A stretch of 64,000 nt of DNA from Pseudomonas sp. A34-9 (GTDB lineage Bacteria; Pseudomonadota; Gammaproteobacteria; Pseudomonadales; Pseudomonadaceae). This document shows, one piece after another, positions 26,863-38,000 of this stretch. The stretch is taken from the NCBI RefSeq assembly GCF_029543085.1, contig NZ_CP119967.1, positions 2,940,501 through 3,004,500 of the forward strand. The letters run 5' to 3'. Position numbers and translations under genes: made by a program. Numbering within the stretch: the stretch's first letter is position 1; each line of letters opens with the position of its first letter. A model generated the notes under the pieces. The model was given only the letters and a program-made list of their open reading frames with translations, was not told the origin of the DNA and searched no databases.

Positions 26863-28704
26863 ATGTTCTCCAGGCTCATTTTATTCAGCGCGTGTGCGCT
26901 TCTGACTCCGCTCGGTTGGGCCGCCCCGCAACCGGCGTTAACGGTCTACGGCGAACCCGCCAAATACGCCGCCGATTTCCAGCACCTGGCTTACGCCAAC
27001 CCCGACGCACCGAAGGGCGGCAGCCTGCGCCGGTCCTCGCTGGAAAGCGGCCCGTTCGACCACCTGATTCCCTACACCGACAAAGGCACTGGCGTGGCCG
27101 ATATTGATGGCTGGCTCTACGCACCGCTGGCCTATCGCAGCAAGGACGAGCCTTACAGCGTCTACGGCCTGGTAGCGCAGCAGATGGAGCTGGATCCGGA
27201 CCGCCGCTGGTTGCGTTTCTACCTGAACCCGAGGGCACGTTTCGACGACGGCACGCCGATCACCGCCGAAGACGTGCGTTACACCTTCGAACTGTTCACC
27301 ACCCAGGGCAGCCTCAAATATCGCCAGCAGTTTCGCGATGTCGCTGAAGTCGTCGTGGAGTCGCCCACGCAAGTGCGCTTCCTCTTCAAAAACAACGACA
27401 GCCGCACCTTGCCGCTGGACCTGGCGACACTGCCGGTGCTGCCCGAGCATTGGTGGCGTAGCCGCGATTTTGCCGAGGGCGGCGGTTTCGAGATCCCGCC
27501 CGGCAGCGGTCCGTATCGCATCAGCGCGGTGGATGCCGGGCGCAGTGTGAAATTTCAGCGGGTGCAGGACTGGTGGGCGAAGGATCTGCCGATCACGCGT
27601 GGGCTGTACAACTTCGATCAACTGAGCGTGGAGTTCTTCGCCGACACCGACGTGTCACGGCAGGTGCTCAAGGCCGGCGGCTTTGATTACAACCGCGAGT
27701 TCTCCGCCACCAGTTTCACCATCGGTTACGCAGGGGCCGCACTGGAGCAAGGCAAATTGCTCCGCGAACATCTTGCACCCGGTGCCGCTCAAGGCGCGCA
27801 AGGCTTTGTGTTCAATCTGCAGAAACCGCCGTTTCAGGATCGTCGGGTGCGCCAGGCGATCGCCATGCTCTGGGATTTCGACTGGACCAACCGGCAGATG
27901 ATGCGCGGTATGTACCTGCGCCAACACAGCTACTTCTCGCACAGCGCATTGGCGGCCAGGCAGTTGCCGGACGCCGAAGAGCTGAAAATTCTGCAGCCGT
28001 TGCGCGGGCGGATTCCCGAAGAAGTCTTTACGAAGGTGTTTGAAGCGCCGAAAACCGACGGCAGCGGTAACATCCGCGCCGAGCAATTGCAGGCCTTGAA
28101 ATTGCTCGAAGCCGCTGGCTGGAAGCCCCGTGGCGATCAATTGGTGAACGCCAATGGCGAGCCGTTGCACTTCACTTTCCTTAACGGTCAGAAAGGTTTC
28201 GAACGACTGTTATTGCCCTTCAAACGCAATCTCGCGCAGATCGGCATCGGTTTCGATATTCGCCAGGTCGACACCGCGCAATACAACAACCGCGTACGCA
28301 ATCGCGATTACGACATGATCGTCGCCGCTTACCCGGTGAGTCAGGCGCCCGGGCGCGAGATGTTCAATTACTTCGGCTCTGACGATGCCGATGATCCCGG
28401 CTCGAACAATTACATGGTGCTGCGCGATCCGGCCGTCGATGCACTGCTTGAAGGGCTGGTGCAGGCCGACAACCGCGAGAGCCTGCTGCGCCACGCGCAT
28501 GCTCTGGATCGGGTGTTGCAGTGGGGCTACTACTGGGTGCCCAACTATTACCCGCCGGGGATTTCCACGGTGTGGTGGAACCGCTTCGGTCGACCGGCGA
28601 TTGCGCCGCTGTACGACGCCGGCCTCGACACCTGGTGGGAAATCAGCCCGACCGCACTGAGCGCCAACCAGATGCACAAGGAGTACGCCCATGTGGGGTT
28701 ATAG
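26863..28704 (+). CDS. YejA-type periplasmic peptide-binding protein
   Basis: A 613-residue extracellular solute-binding protein family 5 member with a signal peptide (residues 1-20). Early residues ([20 protein letters not shown], then ANPDAPKGG) and the late [17 protein letters not shown] match the YejA subfamily, the binding component of microcin C/peptide importers. A Pseudomonas aeruginosa relative (Npp) takes up peptidyl-nucleoside compounds; that substrate range is only an analogy here. It overlaps the permease gene by 14 bp. Confidence 0.9.
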   Translation: MFSRLILFSACALLTPLGWAAPQPALTVYGEPAKYAADFQHLAYANPDAPKGGSLRRSSLESGPFDHLIPYTDKGTGVADIDGWLYAPLAYRSKDEPYSVYGLVAQQMELDPDRRWLRFYLNPRARFDDGTPITAEDVRYTFELFTTQGSLKYRQQFRDVAEVVVESPTQVRFLFKNNDSRTLPLDLATLPVLPEHWWRSRDFAEGGGFEIPPGSGPYRISAVDAGRSVKFQRVQDWWAKDLPITRGLYNFDQLSVEFFADTDVSRQVLKAGGFDYNREFSATSFTIGYAGAALEQGKLLREHLAPGAAQGAQGFVFNLQKPPFQDRRVRQAIAMLWDFDWTNRQMMRGMYLRQHSYFSHSALAARQLPDAEELKILQPLRGRIPEEVFTKVFEAPKTDGSGNIRAEQLQALKLLEAAGWKPRGDQLVNANGEPLHFTFLNGQKGFERLLLPFKRNLAQIGIGFDIRQVDTAQYNNRVRNRDYDMIVAAYPVSQAPGREMFNYFGSDDADDPGSNNYMVLRDPAVDALLEGLVQADNRESLLRHAHALDRVLQWGYYWVPNYYPPGISTVWWNRFGRPAIAPLYDAGLDTWWEISPTALSANQMHKEYAHVGL

Positions 28705-29755
28705 CCTGCGGCGCCTGCTGCTGATTGTGCCGACCTTACTGGCGATTTTGTTGGTCAATTTCGTCATCGTGCAAGCCGCGCCCGGTGGTCCGGTGGAACA
28801 GGCCATTGCGCGCTTGCAGGGGATTGGCGTCGGCGCGGCGGTGGGCTCCAGCCATGTCGAAACGGTGGGTGGCGAATCCCGCGCGACCCGAGGGCTCGAC
28901 CCGAAACTGGTGGCCGATATCGAGCGTCAGTACGGCTTCGACAAACCCGCCAGCGAGCGTTTGTGGCTGATGCTCAAAAGCTATGCGCGGCTGGACTTCG
29001 GTCAGAGTTTCTTTCGCGGTGCCAGCGTCATTGAACTGATCCGGCAGAAGCTGCCGGTGACCTTGTCGCTGGGTCTGTGGGCGACGTTGATCACCTATCT
29101 GGTGTCGATTCCGCTGGGCATTCGCAAAGCCGTGCACAACGGCTCGGCATTTGATGTCTGGAGCAGCGTGGCGATCATCGTCGGTTATGCGCTGCCCGGA
29201 TTTCTCTTCGCGCTGCTGCTGATCGTGGTGTTTGCCGGCGGCACGGCGCTGGACTGGTTTCCGGTACGCGGGCTGGTCTCGGACAACTTTGCCGAGCTGT
29301 CGCCATGGGCCAAGGTGGCCGACTATTTCTGGCACTTGGTGTTGCCGGTGATTGCCTTGGTCATCGGCGGTTTCGCCACGTTGACCATTCTGACCAAGAA
29401 CAGCTTTCTCAACGAGATCTCGCGGCTATACGTAGTGACCGCGCGGGCCAAGGGCCTGAGTGAAAAGCAGGTGCTGTATGGCCATGTGTTTCGCAATGCG
29501 ATGCTGCTGGTCGTCGCCGGTTTGCCGCAAGCCTTGGTGACGGTGTTCTTCGGCGGCTCGCTGTTGATCGAAGTGATCTTTTCCCTCGATGGCCTCGGCC
29601 GCCTCAGTTACGAAGCGGCGGTCGCGCGCGACTATCCGGTGGTGTTCGGTTCGCTGTTCATCTTCACCCTGTTCGGCCTGCTGATAAAACTGCTCGGCGA
29701 CCTCTGCTACACGCTGGTCGACCCGCGCATCGACTTCACCGCGAGGGCTGCCTGA
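28691..29755 (+). CDS. YejB-type ABC transporter permease
   Basis: A 354-residue inner-membrane permease of the DppB family. An N-terminal helix ([20 protein letters not shown]) is followed by a long periplasmic loop and the permease core, with the EAA loop ([19 protein letters not shown]) that contacts the ATPase. The size matches YejB. It pairs with the second permease, which starts one base before this gene ends. Confidence 0.92.
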   Translation: MWGYSLRRLLLIVPTLLAILLVNFVIVQAAPGGPVEQAIARLQGIGVGAAVGSSHVETVGGESRATRGLDPKLVADIERQYGFDKPASERLWLMLKSYARLDFGQSFFRGASVIELIRQKLPVTLSLGLWATLITYLVSIPLGIRKAVHNGSAFDVWSSVAIIVGYALPGFLFALLLIVVFAGGTALDWFPVRGLVSDNFAELSPWAKVADYFWHLVLPVIALVIGGFATLTILTKNSFLNEISRLYVVTARAKGLSEKQVLYGHVFRNAMLLVVAGLPQALVTVFFGGSLLIEVIFSLDGLGRLSYEAAVARDYPVVFGSLFIFTLFGLLIKLLGDLCYTLVDPRIDFTARAA

Positions 29756-30777
29756 TGCTGACATTTTCTCCAATCGGCCGGCGCCGCTGGGCGCGGTTCA
29801 AGGCGCACCGACGCGGGTGGTGGTCTTTGTGGCTGTTTCTCGCGCTGTTCGGCCTGAGCCTTGGCGGTGAACTGGTGGCCAATGACAAACCGCTGCTGGT
29901 GACGTATCAGGGCGAATGGTATTTCCCGGCGTTCAAGCGCTACACCGAGCAGGATTTCGGCGGTGAGTTGCCGTTTCAACCGGACTATCGCAGCGCGCAG
30001 GTGCGGCAATTGATTGAAGGGCAGGGCGGGCGAATTTGGTTTGCGCCGATTCCGTTCGCGTTCGACACGGTCAATTACGACCTGACCGAGCCTGCACCGA
30101 GCCCGCCCAGTGGCGACAACTGGCTGGGTACCGATGATCAGGCGCGGGACGTGCTGGCGCGGGTGATTTTCGGCACCCGCGTGTCGCTGCTGTTTGCCTT
30201 GGCGCTGACGGCGGCGAGTGCGCTGATCGGCATCGCCGCCGGCGCCTTGCAAGGTTACTACGGCGGTTGGGTCGACCTGATCGGTCAGCGCGTGCTGGAG
30301 GTGTGGTCGGGGCTGCCGGTGTTGTACCTGCTGATCATTCTGTCCGGGTTTGTCGAACCGAATTTCTGGTGGTTGCTGGGGATCATGGCGCTGTTTTCCT
30401 GGTTGAGCCTGGTCGATGTGGTGCGGGCCGAGTTCCTGCGCAGCCGCGGTCTGGAGTACGTGAAAGCCGCGCGTGCGCTGGGGGTGGGCGATGCGCAGGT
30501 GATCGTTCGACACATCCTGCCCAACGCCATGAGCGCGACGCTGACCTACCTGCCGTTCATTCTCACCGGAGCGATTGCGACGTTGTCGGCGCTGGACTTT
30601 CTCGGTTTCGGCATGCCGGCCGGCAGCGCTTCGCTGGGCGAGTTGATCGGCCAGGGCAAGAGCAATCTGCAAGCACCGTGGCTGGGTTTGACCGCGTTCT
30701 TTGCCTTGGCGCTGATCCTGTCACTGTTGGTTTTCATCGGCGAGGCCTGCCGCGATGCGTTTGATCCGAGGACTTGA
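29755..30777 (+). CDS. YejE-type ABC transporter permease
   Basis: A 340-residue permease of the DppC family. An N-terminal membrane helix (about residues 22-42) precedes a periplasmic loop with NWLGTDDQARDVLARVIFG, and the core has an EAA loop (AARALGVGDAQVIVRHILPN). The ATG overlaps the yejB stop as TGATG, so the two are translationally coupled. Confidence 0.92.
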   Translation: MLTFSPIGRRRWARFKAHRRGWWSLWLFLALFGLSLGGELVANDKPLLVTYQGEWYFPAFKRYTEQDFGGELPFQPDYRSAQVRQLIEGQGGRIWFAPIPFAFDTVNYDLTEPAPSPPSGDNWLGTDDQARDVLARVIFGTRVSLLFALALTAASALIGIAAGALQGYYGGWVDLIGQRVLEVWSGLPVLYLLIILSGFVEPNFWWLLGIMALFSWLSLVDVVRAEFLRSRGLEYVKAARALGVGDAQVIVRHILPNAMSATLTYLPFILTGAIATLSALDFLGFGMPAGSASLGELIGQGKSNLQAPWLGLTAFFALALILSLLVFIGEACRDAFDPRT

Positions 30778-30778
30778 T

Positions 30779-32353
30779 ATGCCTGAACAACTGATCGAAA
30801 TACGTGACCTGCGCGTCGCCTTCAATGGCCAGCCGGTGGTGCACGGCATTGATCTCGATATCCGTCCCGGCGAGTGCCTGGCGCTGGTCGGCGAGTCCGG
30901 CTCTGGCAAATCGGTGACGGCGCACAGCATTTTGCAACTGCTTGACCCGGCCATTACGCGGATCGACGGCAGCATCCGCTATGCCGGCGAGGAACTGCTC
31001 GGCGTACATGAGCGCTATCTGCGGCAACTGCGTGGCAATCGCATCGCGATGATTTTTCAGGAGCCGATGAGTTCGCTCAATCCATTACATACGATTGAAC
31101 GGCAACTGGGCGAAAGCCTGGCGCTGCACAAGGGACTGGCGGGGGCGGCGGCGCGCCAACGGATTCTGCAGTTGCTCGAACTGGTCGGTATTCAGCGCCC
31201 GCGCGAGCGGCTCAAGGCTTATCCGCATCAACTCTCGGGCGGTCAGCGCCAGCGGGTGATGATCGCCATGGCGCTGGCCTGCGAGCCGCAGTTGTTGATT
31301 GCCGACGAGCCGACCACGGCGCTGGACGTGACCGTGCAACGCAAGATTCTGCTGCTGCTCAAGGAGCTGCAAGAACGGCTCGGCATGGCGCTGCTGATCA
31401 TCAGTCATGATCTGAATCTGGTGCGTAATATCGCGCAGCGGGTGGCGGTCATGCGCGGCGGGGTGATTGTCGAGCAGGCTTCTTGCGAACAGTTGTTCAG
31501 CGCGCCGCAACATCCTTACAGCATCGAATTGCTCAACGCTGAGCCGGGTGGCGAGGCATTGTGTCGGGAACCTGCCGAGGATTTGCTGCAGGTACGCGAT
31601 CTCAATGTGCGCTTTCGTTTGGGCGGTGGTTGGCTGCGCGCGAAATCCTGGTTGCACGCGGTCAACGGCATTGACTTGAATCTTCAACGCGGCAAGACCT
31701 TGGGGATCGTCGGCGAATCCGGTTCCGGTAAATCGACGTTGGGCCAGGCGATTCTGCGTCTGATCGACGCTCAAGGCAGCATCCGCTTTCAGGGCGAGGC
31801 GCTGGAACACTTGAGCGGCAAGCAACTCAGGCCGCTGCGCAAACGCCTGCAAGTGGTGTTTCAGGATCCGTTCGGCAGTCTCAGTCCGCGCCTGTGCGTG
31901 GCGCAGATCATCGCCGAAGGTTTGCAGGTGCACAGCAATTTGAACGTCCACGAGCGTGAGAGGGCGGTGATTGATGTGCTGCGTGAAGTCGGCCTCGATC
32001 CGGCAACTCGCCATCGCTATCCCCACGAGTTTTCCGGGGGGCAGCGGCAACGCATCGCGATTGCCCGGGCACTGGTGCTCAAGCCAGATCTGATTTTGCT
32101 CGATGAGCCGACCTCGGCACTGGATCGCACGGTGCAAAAACAGATCGTTGGATTGTTGCGACGTTTGCAGGCGGAGCATGGCCTGACCTATCTGTTCATC
32201 AGCCACGATCTGGCGGTGGTGCGCGCGTTGGCCCATGACTTGATTGTGATGAAAGAGGGCGAAGTGGTGGAGCATGGCGAGACGAATGCGCTGTTTGATG
32301 CGGCGCAGCATCCGTATACACGAGAGTTGCTGGCTGCGTCATACAGGGCTTGA
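30779..32353 (+). CDS. YejF-type dual ATP-binding protein of the peptide importer
   Basis: A 524-residue protein with two complete ABC ATPase domains in tandem: Walker [11 protein letters not shown] and [11 protein letters not shown], signatures [15 protein letters not shown] and [15 protein letters not shown], and Walker B followed by DEPTTALD / DEPTSALD. Each is followed by an oligopeptide-transporter C-terminal segment ([20 protein letters not shown]). ATG at 30779 follows GAGGA; the frame opens 24 bp earlier inside the yejE gene. It completes a YejABEF-type importer. Confidence 0.93.
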   Translation: MPEQLIEIRDLRVAFNGQPVVHGIDLDIRPGECLALVGESGSGKSVTAHSILQLLDPAITRIDGSIRYAGEELLGVHERYLRQLRGNRIAMIFQEPMSSLNPLHTIERQLGESLALHKGLAGAAARQRILQLLELVGIQRPRERLKAYPHQLSGGQRQRVMIAMALACEPQLLIADEPTTALDVTVQRKILLLLKELQERLGMALLIISHDLNLVRNIAQRVAVMRGGVIVEQASCEQLFSAPQHPYSIELLNAEPGGEALCREPAEDLLQVRDLNVRFRLGGGWLRAKSWLHAVNGIDLNLQRGKTLGIVGESGSGKSTLGQAILRLIDAQGSIRFQGEALEHLSGKQLRPLRKRLQVVFQDPFGSLSPRLCVAQIIAEGLQVHSNLNVHERERAVIDVLREVGLDPATRHRYPHEFSGGQRQRIAIARALVLKPDLILLDEPTSALDRTVQKQIVGLLRRLQAEHGLTYLFISHDLAVVRALAHDLIVMKEGEVVEHGETNALFDAAQHPYTRELLAASYRA

Positions 32354-32357
32354 CGCC

Positions 32358-32452
32358 TGCAGGAGCGGTCGAGTGAAACGAGGCTGCGATCTTTTGCCTT
32401 CGGGTTGGAAAAAACAAGGACGAAAGATCGCAGCGTGGCGCAGCGCCTACAG
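32358..32452. repeat. Inverted repeat, family B (diverged)
   Basis: Arms around GAGGCTGCGATCTTTTG and GAAAGATCGCAGCGTGGCGC. This copy has more mismatches than those at 19.5, 50.4 and 52.3 kb. It follows the importer operon. Confidence 0.8.
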
Positions 32453-32463
32453 GGTCGAAACGC

Positions 32464-32494
32464 AAAAATCCCGCCACAGGGGGCGGGATTTTTT
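32464..32494. terminator. Bidirectional Rho-independent terminator
   Basis: AAAAATCCCGCC and GGCGGGATTTTTT form a strong stem with an A-tract on one side and a T-tract on the other. It lies between the convergent importer operon and the SCP2 gene. Confidence 0.92.
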
Positions 32495-32513
32495 GTGTAA
32501 CTGAACAGCGCTA

Positions 32514-32831
32514 TTACGACGGGAACAGCTCGGACAGTTTCATCGACAGCATCATGTCGCCTTCAACGCGCAGCTTGCCGCCCATGAAAGCCTGCATGCC
32601 GTCGGTTTCGCCGCTGACGATACCTTTCAGGGTTTCGCTGTCCAGCACCAGCGTGCAGTTGGCGTCCGGGTTTTCGCCTTCCTGGATATCGCAGGTGCCA
32701 TCTTTGACGATCAGCGCGTACTGCTTGCCTTCGTCAGTGATGTTGAAACCGAAGACCAGATCCAGACCGGCAGCAGCGGCTGGGTTGAACTTGGCTTGCA
32801 TTGCTTTTACGGCATCGGCTACGGAGGTCAT
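32514..32831 (-). CDS. SCP2 sterol-binding-fold protein
   Basis: A 105-residue single-domain SCP2 protein with the family pattern: VFGFNITDEGKQYALIVKDG, then ADCTL-like NANCTLVLDSETL and AFMGGKLRVEGDMMLSMKL. SCP2 domains bind lipids or acyl-CoA in a hydrophobic tunnel; the physiological ligand in Pseudomonas is not known. ATG at 32831 follows AAGGATCG. It lies 49 bp downstream of the histidine phosphatase gene on the same strand and may be cotranscribed. Confidence 0.92.
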   Translation of the reverse strand: MTSVADAVKAMQAKFNPAAAAGLDLVFGFNITDEGKQYALIVKDGTCDIQEGENPDANCTLVLDSETLKGIVSGETDGMQAFMGGKLRVEGDMMLSMKLSELFPS

Positions 32832-32880
32832 GGTTCGATCCTTATGGGTTGATTACAGCAAGGTTCACAGTTAACCGGAC

Positions 32881-33591
32881 TCAGCGGAAAGTGATGAGTT
32901 CCGGAGCCTTCAACAGTTGCAGATGTGCGTGACTGTTGAAGGAGGCCAAAGCCACCTCGCGACCGCGGAACTTCAGCTGGTTGAGCGAGGTGTTGACGAT
33001 TTGCCAGTTCAATTCAAAGGCCTGTTTTGCCGGCATTTGCGTAATAAGGTGGAGCAGGGCGGTGATGGTGCCGCCGGAGGTGAACACGGCGATTTTTTGA
33101 TTTTTGTCGGCCAGATCCAGAATTCGGTGCAACCCGGCCTGCACGCGTTCGACAAAACCCAGCCAGCTTTCCAGCCCCGGTGTGTCATAAGTGCCGGCCA
33201 GCCAGCGCTCGATGATCAGAGCGAAAATGCGTTGGAATTCGCCACGGTTCTGCGCGGCGTTGCGCAGGATGTCGAGGGCTTCCGGCTCGTCAGCCAGCAT
33301 GTCCGGGAGCAGGGCGCGAATCACCGCGTCGGCATCGAATTCGTTGAACGCGGAATCGGTTTCCAGGATCGGCACCGGCAGCCCTTTGGCGGCGTATTGC
33401 GCCAGCGCGCTGGTGGCCGTGTGCTGCTGGCGACGCAGGTCACCGGCGAGGCAGCGATCTAAGCTGATGCCCAGTTCAGCGAGATGCTGACCGAGGATTT
33501 CTGCCTGGCGCACGCCGGTCGGCGACAGGACGTCATAGTCGTCTGCACCAAAGGAGGCCTGGCCATGTCGAATCAAGTAGATGCTGCCCAC
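32881..33591 (-). CDS. Histidine-phosphatase superfamily protein
   Basis: A 236-residue protein with the N-terminal LIRHGQASFG motif (nucleophile His9) of the phosphoglycerate-mutase-like superfamily and a later arginine (GDLRRQQHTA). The usual second catalytic His-Gly-Gly is replaced by FTSGGTITALLH, so the acid/base histidine is not at its standard place. The substrate is not predictable. Confidence 0.87.
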   Translation of the reverse strand: MGSIYLIRHGQASFGADDYDVLSPTGVRQAEILGQHLAELGISLDRCLAGDLRRQQHTATSALAQYAAKGLPVPILETDSAFNEFDADAVIRALLPDMLADEPEALDILRNAAQNRGEFQRIFALIIERWLAGTYDTPGLESWLGFVERVQAGLHRILDLADKNQKIAVFTSGGTITALLHLITQMPAKQAFELNWQIVNTSLNQLKFRGREVALASFNSHAHLQLLKAPELITFR

Positions 33592-33795
33592 GTCCGCGTC
33601 ATCCCGGTACGTTGAAGGTTGTGGCGAGGTTATGAGGATGGCGGAGAGCTGTCAATGAAAAAACATACGCTTGTTTGAAATGCCCGTTACAGGGGTGTTG
33701 CCAGAGGTTTCACGGCTGGCCGACAAGCCGGCGCATGGGTATGCTGGAGCCATCCCGCGTGTGTCTCACATCCGCGCATCGTTTAAGGAGTCTCT

Positions 33796-34827
33796 GTGGA
33801 GTTTTTCACCGAATACGCCAGTTTTCTGGCCAAGACCGTCACCCTGGTGGTCGCCATTCTGGTCGTGCTTGCCAGTTTTGCCGCATTGCGCAGCAAGGGC
33901 CGGCGCAAATCGGCCGGTCAGTTGCAGGTCAGCAAACTCAATGACTTCTACAAGGGCCTGCGTGAGCGCCTGGAGCAGACGTTGCTCGACAAGGATCAGC
34001 TCAAGGCTTTGCGCAAGGGCGAGGCCAAATCCGAGAAAAACGCGAAAAAGCAGAAGAAACAGCCGGAAGCCAAATCGCGTGTGTTCGTGCTGGATTTCGA
34101 CGGCGACATCAAGGCCTCGGCCACCGAAAGCCTGCGCCATGAAATCACCGCACTGCTGACGCTCGCCACGCCAAAGGACGAAGTGGTCCTGCGTCTGGAA
34201 AGCGGTGGCGGCATGGTTCACAGCTATGGTCTGGCATCCTCGCAACTGGCGCGTATCCGCGAGGCCGGCGTACCGTTGACCGTGTGCATCGACAAGGTCG
34301 CGGCCAGCGGCGGCTACATGATGGCGTGCATCGGCGAGAAGATCATCAGCGCACCGTTTGCGATTCTTGGCTCGATCGGCGTGGTTGCTCAGCTGCCCAA
34401 CGTCAACCGTTTGCTGAAGAAACACGACATCGACTTTGAAGTCCTCACCGCCGGCGAATACAAGCGCACCCTGACCGTGTTTGGCGAAAACACCGAGAAG
34501 GGCCGGGAGAAGTTTCAGGAAGACCTGGACATCACCCATCAACTGTTCAAGAACTTTGTTGCCCGTTATCGCCCGCAACTGGCGATTGACGATGTGGCCA
34601 CCGGGGAAGTCTGGCTCGGCGTCGCGGCGCTGGATAAACAGCTGGTGGATGAGCTCAAGACCAGTGATGAATATCTGGCAGACCGGGCGAAAAAAGCCGA
34701 GGTCTATCACCTGCACTACGCCGAGCGCAAAAGTCTGCAGGAACGCATTGGCATGGCCGCCAGCGGTTCGGTGGATCGCGTGCTGTTGAGCTGGTGGAGT
34801 CGCCTGACTCAGCAACGTTTCTGGTAA
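33796..34827 (+). CDS. sohB: SohB-type inner-membrane serine peptidase (S49 family)
   Basis: A 343-residue protein. One N-terminal membrane helix (about 12-31) and a Lys-rich linker (about 70-92) precede an S49 peptidase domain. The catalytic Ser-Lys dyad is visible as Ser171 (VAASGGYMMA) and Lys223 (AGEYKRTLT). The start is GTG at 33796 with AAGGAG seven bases upstream. Homologues act as periplasm-facing proteases. It stands alone, with no operon partner. Confidence 0.93.
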   Translation: MEFFTEYASFLAKTVTLVVAILVVLASFAALRSKGRRKSAGQLQVSKLNDFYKGLRERLEQTLLDKDQLKALRKGEAKSEKNAKKQKKQPEAKSRVFVLDFDGDIKASATESLRHEITALLTLATPKDEVVLRLESGGGMVHSYGLASSQLARIREAGVPLTVCIDKVAASGGYMMACIGEKIISAPFAILGSIGVVAQLPNVNRLLKKHDIDFEVLTAGEYKRTLTVFGENTEKGREKFQEDLDITHQLFKNFVARYRPQLAIDDVATGEVWLGVAALDKQLVDELKTSDEYLADRAKKAEVYHLHYAERKSLQERIGMAASGSVDRVLLSWWSRLTQQRFW

Positions 34828-35018
34828 CGCAAAGTGCGCTTGCAGGGTCTCGACTCTGCGAGCGTGATTCATCCTGAATCAGATTCTGTGCGTTAACTAT
34901 GTATTTTATAGTTTCGTATTGTTGTTGTTTTGCGCGCTGACTCATCAACTAATCACGCTGTATCCATTGTCCATTCGACTTTATTCTGAATGCTCACTTC
35001 AGATTAAGGTTGTTCAAC

Positions 35019-38000
35019 ATGGACGTTGCTAGCCATCACTCGAAATTGCCAAGCATGACGCCTGCCCAACAAGGCGTGTTTTTTGATCTGTTCAAAAAAC
35101 AAATGCCGCCCTGGCTACTTGCCGCCTCGGAAGTTCTGCGCGGTGAGCTCTATGAAAGTCTCAAATCCAGTTATAAATCCCGCAGCACTGCACTTGAACA
35201 GTTGAAGGCGTTCCAATCCCCGCAAAGTTTTTGTACACCGCTACTGGCCAAGGCCATGTCTGAAAAGCTGGGCGAACCCTTTGAAGTTGAAGGGGCCATC
35301 TTCCAGCATATCCGTTCCACCTCCAGTCTGTTGGGGCTGCGAAAGAAACTGGTGCTGCCGATCGATCGTGATGTATTGACGGCCGCCTGCGAGAATTTCG
35401 AATTGTCGGAAACCCTGGCCGACAGCTACCACGAAGATTCTTTGCTGTATGTCCCGGCACGTTTGACCGGACGATCCAGTCAAATGTTATCGATCAAACC
35501 CCACGAGTTCGCCAGGCTGTGTCGTTATCTCGATTTGGGTAAAGAATATAAGAAACATGTGGAAACGCTGTTTGGTAACGACACTCAAGTTGCCAGTTTG
35601 CAGGCTGCCTCCGTTGCCTGTGCGAGGGATCAGTTCGAAGTCGATCGACATATTGCTTACATGCGCGAATATATCGGTGCGGATGTTTATCTGATGCTGC
35701 AATCGGTCAAGGATTCGCAACCTTCGATCAAGTTGGGCAAGAACACGCTGGGTTATCAAAATCTGCAAATGCTTGGCGTGACTTTGAGAGGGCCGATGTT
35801 CATCGGTCCTGTCAGCGAGGCCGCTGACGAGGATTACCGCTGCGTGATTTACATCCCGCAGGATCCGGATCATCCGCTGAAGGAATACTCGTCGTTCTCG
35901 GCATTCGAACTGGAATTGAGCAATCGCTTGAGAAATGCCGAATTCCGCAGCTTTTTCATGCGTTTCATCTCACTGGAGGACCGCGCGACCTTCCTCACGG
36001 GGCTGAACTGGCGACTGTTGAACGTCAAGCCCAGTCAATTTCCCTACGCCAGCCTGGTTGTACCGCTGACGGGCGTCGATCCCGAAGGCGACGCCAAGCT
36101 TGATCTGTTTCTGGCGATTTTTCGCCATCGTGCGGCGCAGGTCCGCGCCGATTCGCTATTGCTGGTCGTGCCGACCGATGCCGAAGACGCCAAGACACGT
36201 CTGGCGCGCCTGGAAACCTATAAATCCGTCGGCCTGAATACCGTGATGTTCTTTGCCTCCTTCGTCCCGGTTCTCGGTCAAGTGATGTTCGCGGTCGCCG
36301 GCCTGCAACTGCTCAAAGAGATTTACGAAGGCATCGACAGCTGGGCTCACGGCGATCAGGAACACGCCACCGATTGTCTGTTCGATACCCTTGAAAACCT
36401 GATTCTGATGGCGGCTTTTGCAGCCGGTGGGACAGCTGCGAGCAAAGCCTTCAAAACCGTGCGGGCGTCGGGTTTCGTGCAGGGTCTGCGGCGTGTCACG
36501 GTGGCGCCGCAATCTCGGCGGTTGTGGAATCCGGACATGGCGGCCTATCGTCAGCCAGAGGCCATTCCCCGTCATCTGCCGGCCGACAGCCAAGGTCTGG
36601 TCAGCCGTGGCGATCACCGTTACGTATCGCTCGGATCTGATGCATTCGCGGTCAATCCGCTCAGGGGAACAGGATTGTGGGAGGTGAGTAGCACGCCGTT
36701 GTCGGCGCGCTATTCGCCAGTGCTCGAAACCAACGGCGAAGGTGCCTGGCGGCACGACTCGGAACTGCCGCAAGACTGGAACACGCTCACGCTGTTCCGG
36801 CGTCTGGGGTATCGCGAGGATCAGGTGCCCGAAGCCCGCGCGCTGCAACTGATCGCCAGTACCGGTATCAATGAAGATGCGATGCGGCAACTGTTGGTGC
36901 AGCGCGGCAATCCCATGGCGGTGTTGACCGATTCGGTCAAGCGCTTTGGCGCCGATGCGCAGGTCGCAGCGTTTCTCGAGCAGGTGGCCTCGCCTTCGTC
37001 TGTGTCGCTGGCGGATGCCGATTTGCAGTTGTACCTGCTGACGGCGGCCGGGCGCTGGCCCAGGGACATGGCGATCATCGTCAGCGCCGTGGGCGACGGG
37101 CAAGTGGCACGTTACGGCAGCGAAACGGCTTCGCGTCGAGTCAAAATCAGCGACGATGCGCTGCGCCAGGGCAAGTTTTATCAGCCGTTGCTGGCTGCGC
37201 TCAGCAACAAGGAGCGAGCGCGTCTGTTGGGGGCAACTACTGCAGAACAAACAAACCAGGTCGAATTGCTTGCGAGCCACATTGGCAGCCTCGCACCGCG
37301 TATGCGCATGGCCTTGATGGATCGCTTGTATCGGCGCGCCGACGTCACTCAACAGCCTCTCAGCGAACCGATCCGCAGCGCGTTTGCCGACTTGTCCGCC
37401 AGCGTTGCCGATGAGCTGGTACAGCACGCCAACGTGCGGGAGTGGGAGCAACTGGCAGACGGCAATGTGCCGTTGCGAGTGGCAGAAGAAGCACGCCGCT
37501 ATCAACAGATTCAGCGCCTGAATCGGTCCTATGAGGGGCTGTATCTGGACGCGGCCAGTGGCTATGACGCGGATCTGCTGGTGCTCGATACTCTGGTGCA
37601 TCTTCCCGGCTGGCCCGGCGATGTGAGGATGGAAATCCTCGACTGGGGGGTGTACGCCGATCAGCGGGCCACGGTCGGTCCGGAGGATGCGCCGTTCAAG
37701 GTGGTCATCGAAGCCTATAGCGAGCGTTATCAGGGCCGTAACAAGCAAGAAACAATCGTCTCTACGCAGCCGACGCGCACTCGCGCCCATTTCTTTCAGG
37801 CGTTGTGGGAAAGCCTGCCCGAACTCAGCCGAAAGGCCATTGATGTCGACGGTGACGCCGATGGCACAGGTCTGCGGCAAAAAATCACGGCGTTGGCGCT
37901 GCATCGGCGCGAAGCCTTTGCGAAGGTTCTGGGTATCGAACCGGTGCACGCTGACTACCGTTCGCCGATGGGGCTGGCAGACAGACGGGTCGAGCAAGCC

